NCBI GenBank assembly: GCA_000496215.1
Contig: KI543215.1
Span: forward strand, 7,722-23,808
Direction: 5' to 3'
Source of the DNA: an uncultured archaeon A07HN63
GTDB taxonomy: Archaea > Halobacteriota > Halobacteria > Halobacteriales > Haloferacaceae
Length of the DNA stretch: 16,087 bases
Positions 14,210 to 16,087 of the stretch are shown in pieces. Made by a program: the position numbers and the translations under genes. How positions within the stretch are numbered: position 1 is the stretch's first letter; every line of letters begins with the position of its first letter. Under the pieces are notes generated by a model, which was given only the letters and a program-made list of their open reading frames with translations, was not told the origin of the DNA and made no database searches.

Positions 14210-15430
14210 ATGGCATCCTTCAACACCATCGACGATCTCGACGACGCACAGCGCGTCCTCGTTCGGCTCGACCTGAACTCCCCGGTCGAGGACGGCGAGG
14301 TACAGGACAACCGCCGGTTCCAACGCCACGCCGAGACGGTTGGCGAACTCGCCGACGAGGGCCACCGTGTCGTGCTCATGGCACATCAGGGCCGCCCCGG
14401 CCGCGACACCTTCGTCTCGCTGGAGCAACACGCCGATATCCTCGGCTCGTATCTCGATCACGAGGTCGGGTTTGTCGACGACACGTACGGCGACGACGCC
14501 CTCGATGCGATTGACGCCCTCGACGCCGGCGAGATTCTGCTCCTCGAAAACACGCGGATGTGTGACGACGAACTGCCCGAGGAAGACCCCGAGGTCAAGG
14601 CCGACACCGAGTTCGTCGAGACACTCGCCCCCGAGTTCGACGCCTACATCAACGACGCCTACTCGGCGGCCCACCGGAAACACGCCTCGCTCGTCGGGTT
14701 CCCGCTCGTGTTGCCCGCCTTCGCGGGCCGGGTGATGGAAACCGAGTACGAGGCCAACACCGCCATCGCCAGCCGCGAGTTCGACGGCCAGGTCACGATG
14801 GTCGTCGGCGGGACAAAAGCGACCGACGTGATCGGCGTGATGGAGACGCTGGGCGACAAGATCGACACCTTCTGTCTGGGCGGGATCGCCAGCCACCTGT
14901 TCCTGCGGGCGGCGGGCTACGAGTCGGGGTACGACCGCCACGAGGATCTCGATCTCTACGACAGCCAGTGGGAGGCCAACGAGGACGTGATCCGGCGACT
15001 CCTCGAGGAGCGCCGCGATCAGATCGAACTCCCAGTGGGGCTGGCCTACGAGGACGACAACGGCGAGCGCGCCGAACACACCCGCGAGGAACTCGATGCG
15101 GGCTCTTACGACTACATGGATATCTCCGAGAAGACGGTCGAGAAGTACGACCCGACGATCCGGAACTCGGATGCCGTCTTCCTCAAGGGCGCACTCGGCG
15201 TCTTCGAGGAAGAGAAATTCTCTGCGGGCACCGTTGGCGCGGTGAAGGCCATCGCCGAAACCGACTGCTTCTCCGTGGTCGGCGGCGGCGACACCTCCCG
15301 TTCCATCGAGATGTACGGGATGGACGAGGACAGCTTCGATCACGTCTCTATCGCTGGCGGCGCGTACATCCGCGCGCTGACCGGTGCTGATCTGCCCGGT
15401 GTGGAACTGCTGATTGACGCCGCGAACTAA
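14210..15430 (+). CDS. pgk: Phosphoglycerate kinase
   Basis: The 406-residue enzyme transfers phosphate between 1,3-bisphosphoglycerate and ADP, reversibly, in the cytoplasm, the step after GAPDH. The N-terminal substrate domain shows VRLDLNSPVEDGEVQDNRRF at 18-37 and the AHQGRPGRD loop near 59-67. The C-terminal nucleotide domain shows MVVGGTKATDVIGV near 201, FLKGALGVFEE near 325, and the VVGGGDTSRS glycine loop near 355 with SIAGGAYIRALTG near 378. Length matches the family. Variations in the loops (AHQGRP for SHLGRP, GGTKATD for GGxKxxDK) look like the archaeal form. It follows gap on the same strand with a 67-bp gap that contains an inverted repeat and a possible promoter. Confidence 0.97.
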   Translation: MASFNTIDDLDDAQRVLVRLDLNSPVEDGEVQDNRRFQRHAETVGELADEGHRVVLMAHQGRPGRDTFVSLEQHADILGSYLDHEVGFVDDTYGDDALDAIDALDAGEILLLENTRMCDDELPEEDPEVKADTEFVETLAPEFDAYINDAYSAAHRKHASLVGFPLVLPAFAGRVMETEYEANTAIASREFDGQVTMVVGGTKATDVIGVMETLGDKIDTFCLGGIASHLFLRAAGYESGYDRHEDLDLYDSQWEANEDVIRRLLEERRDQIELPVGLAYEDDNGERAEHTREELDAGSYDYMDISEKTVEKYDPTIRNSDAVFLKGALGVFEEEKFSAGTVGAVKAIAETDCFSVVGGGDTSRSIEMYGMDEDSFDHVSIAGGAYIRALTGADLPGVELLIDAAN

Positions 15431-15485
15431 ATCAGCTAACCGCCGTTTTCTGATGCTCAGATAGACCAGTCAACAGGGAGTCGAC

Positions 15486-15512
15486 CGGCGGACCAACCGC
15501 CGCCCTTGGCGG
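15486..15512. repeat. Two mutually exclusive hairpins downstream of pgk
   Basis: CGGCGG and CCGCCG (15,486-15,502) can pair over ACCAA, while CCGCC and GGCGG (15,500-15,512) can pair over CTT. The two share bases 15,500-15,502, so only one can form at a time. They lie 56-82 bp after the pgk stop codon and could shape its 3' end. No clear T-run follows at once. Confidence 0.45.
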
Positions 15513-15515
15513 ACT

Positions 15516-15628
15516 GAAAGGGCGAGACGCGCTCGGCGAACCCGGCCGACGTGAGCACTACAGGAGCGAGCGGAGCGAGCGACGAAGCGCGCAGCGAGGC
15601 CCGGGAGTCGAGCGTGTCGAGGGCTTTC
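15516..15628. repeat. 113-bp GC-rich structured element with imperfect terminal inverted repeats
   Basis: The ends GAAAGGGCGAGACGCGCTCG (15,516-15,535) and CGAGCGTGTCGAGGGCTTTC (15,609-15,628) pair as GAAAG/CTTTC, then a 5x5 internal loop, then ten pairs including one G-U. Further in, CCCGG at 15,541-15,545 can pair with CCGGG at 15,601-15,605, so the stem has about 20 pairs. Inside are a hairpin TCGGC/GCCGA (15,533-15,549, an alternative to the main stem) and a perfect 9-bp tandem GGAGCGAGC (15,563-15,580). I see no open reading frame of interest. I recall similar GAGCGAGCG-rich sequences as recurrent in haloarchaeal intergenic space, but could not check this. It may be a miniature mobile element, a dispersed repeat or a structured RNA. 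Confidence 0.6.
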
Positions 15629-15680
15629 TACGTATTGTCAGTCGCGTCGACATCCATCCAAGTACGCAGTATAGCCGATT

Positions 15681-15690
15681 CCTTTTCACC
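15681..15690 (+). promoter_or_regulatory. CCTTTTCACC box of the rhomboid gene
   Basis: The T-run ends 25 nt upstream of the ATG at 15,711, the same layout as the boxes of the RimK-like, pgk and hsp20 genes. A second AT-rich stretch, AGTATAG, lies farther up at about 15,668. Confidence 0.45.
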
Positions 15691-15710
15691 ACCACCCCAC
15701 AACACACAGT

Positions 15711-16087
15711 ATGGCGCGGAGTCCGACCGTCGACACGCTGGGGCTGGTGATCATCGTCTTTCTACTCCAGCCCCCGCTTTCGTTTCTCGGACTCGGCGGG
15801 CTGTTCGTGCTCGCGCCGCCGCTCGGCAACGCGCCGCTGACGATCTTCACGAGTATCTACGCCCACGCCTCGCTGGGCCATCTCGTCGCCAACAGCGTCG
15901 TCCTGCTCGTGGCGGGACTGGCCGTCGAGCGGCGGACGACATGGTTCCGATTTCACCTGTATTCCGTCGCGGTTGGCGCGCTGGCCGGGATCGCACAGTG
16001 GCCCTCGGTGGGTTGATCGGGCCGCCGAGTGCGGTGCTCGGGGCCAGCGCGCGGTCTTCGGGCTGGTTGGCTATCTGCTGGCGGGCA
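15711..16087 (+). pseudogene. Rhomboid family intramembrane protease, two frameshifts, 3'-partial
   Basis: The first 96 codons read as a rhomboid: two hydrophobic helices with a loop, then FTSIYAHASLGHLVANSVVLLVAGLAVERR at 46-75, holding H52, H57 and N61 of the usual H-x-x-x-x-H-L-x-x-N pattern, and a third helix to residue 96. The frame then runs into TGA at 16,014-16,016. Reading one base earlier from 15,998 restores VALGGLIGPPSAVLGAS, and a second shift at about 16,048 restores AVFGLVGYLLAG. Each is explained by one missing G; the second falls in the GASG motif that carries the catalytic serine. Intact rhomboids cleave membrane proteins within the bilayer. Either the gene is dead or the sequence has two errors; both sites lie within the last 90 bp of the window. 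The rest of the gene is outside. Confidence 0.75.

Noticed and set aside
14183..15343. 386-codon open frame on the minus strand opposite pgk
   Set aside because: It lies wholly antisense to a certain gene and shows V/D/G-rich composition produced by mirrored GC-rich codons; no family motif.
1..16087. CRISPR arrays, tRNA or rRNA genes, insertion sequences, phage or defence genes
   Set aside because: I found no regularly spaced repeats, no cloverleaf-like sequence, no transposase or integrase motifs on either strand.

Overview
The window is a piece of a haloarchaeal (class Halobacteria) chromosome. The evidence is the very acidic proteins, strong G/C third-position codon bias from about 3,180 onward, an archaeal uL16/L10e ribosomal protein, and AT-rich boxes about 24-30 nt upstream of most start codons, as expected for leaderless archaeal mRNAs. 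The genus cannot be fixed from the sequence.

Layout. (1) Positions 1-3,180 look less G+C-rich in codon use. They hold the start of a polysaccharide/oligosaccharide flippase that runs off the left edge, a 341-bp gap, and a two-domain glutamine-dependent NAD+ synthetase, both on the minus strand. (2) Positions 3,183-6,278 hold a small conserved-looking hypothetical protein, a 12-TM MFS transporter, an endonuclease III-type DNA glycosylase with an unusual six-cysteine tail, and a SRPBCC protein with an inverted repeat at its start. (3) Positions 6,408-10,713 are a heme block: hemE (plus strand) converges on hemH (minus strand), and a truncated photolyase remnant and hemG/hemY lie upstream of hemH on the same strand. 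(4) Positions 10,960-12,802 hold ribosomal protein L10e, a RimK-like ATP-grasp ligase, and a convergent Hsp20 whose stop codon lies 1 bp from the ligase stop. (5) Positions 13,084-15,430 are a glycolytic pair, bacterial-type GAPDH and phosphoglycerate kinase. (6) Positions 15,431-16,087 hold a GC-rich, strongly structured intergenic element and the start of a rhomboid protease gene that carries two apparent single-base deletions and runs off the right edge.

How the genes work together. HemE makes coproporphyrinogen III. The HemG/HemY-type oxidase and the ferrochelatase act later in a protoporphyrin or coproporphyrin branch of heme synthesis; no coproporphyrinogen oxidase or HemQ is in the window. 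GAPDH and PGK catalyse consecutive steps of lower glycolysis, and an inverted repeat over the gap start codon is a candidate operator. The other genes are housekeeping or stress functions without obvious mutual links.

I see no CRISPR array, rRNA, tRNA, transposase or phage gene. The less ordinary items are the structured element at 15,516-15,628, the four-cysteine pattern of the ferrochelatase, the six-cysteine Nth tail, the decayed photolyase that keeps a promoter-like box, the double frameshift in the rhomboid gene, and several inverted repeats that touch start codons.
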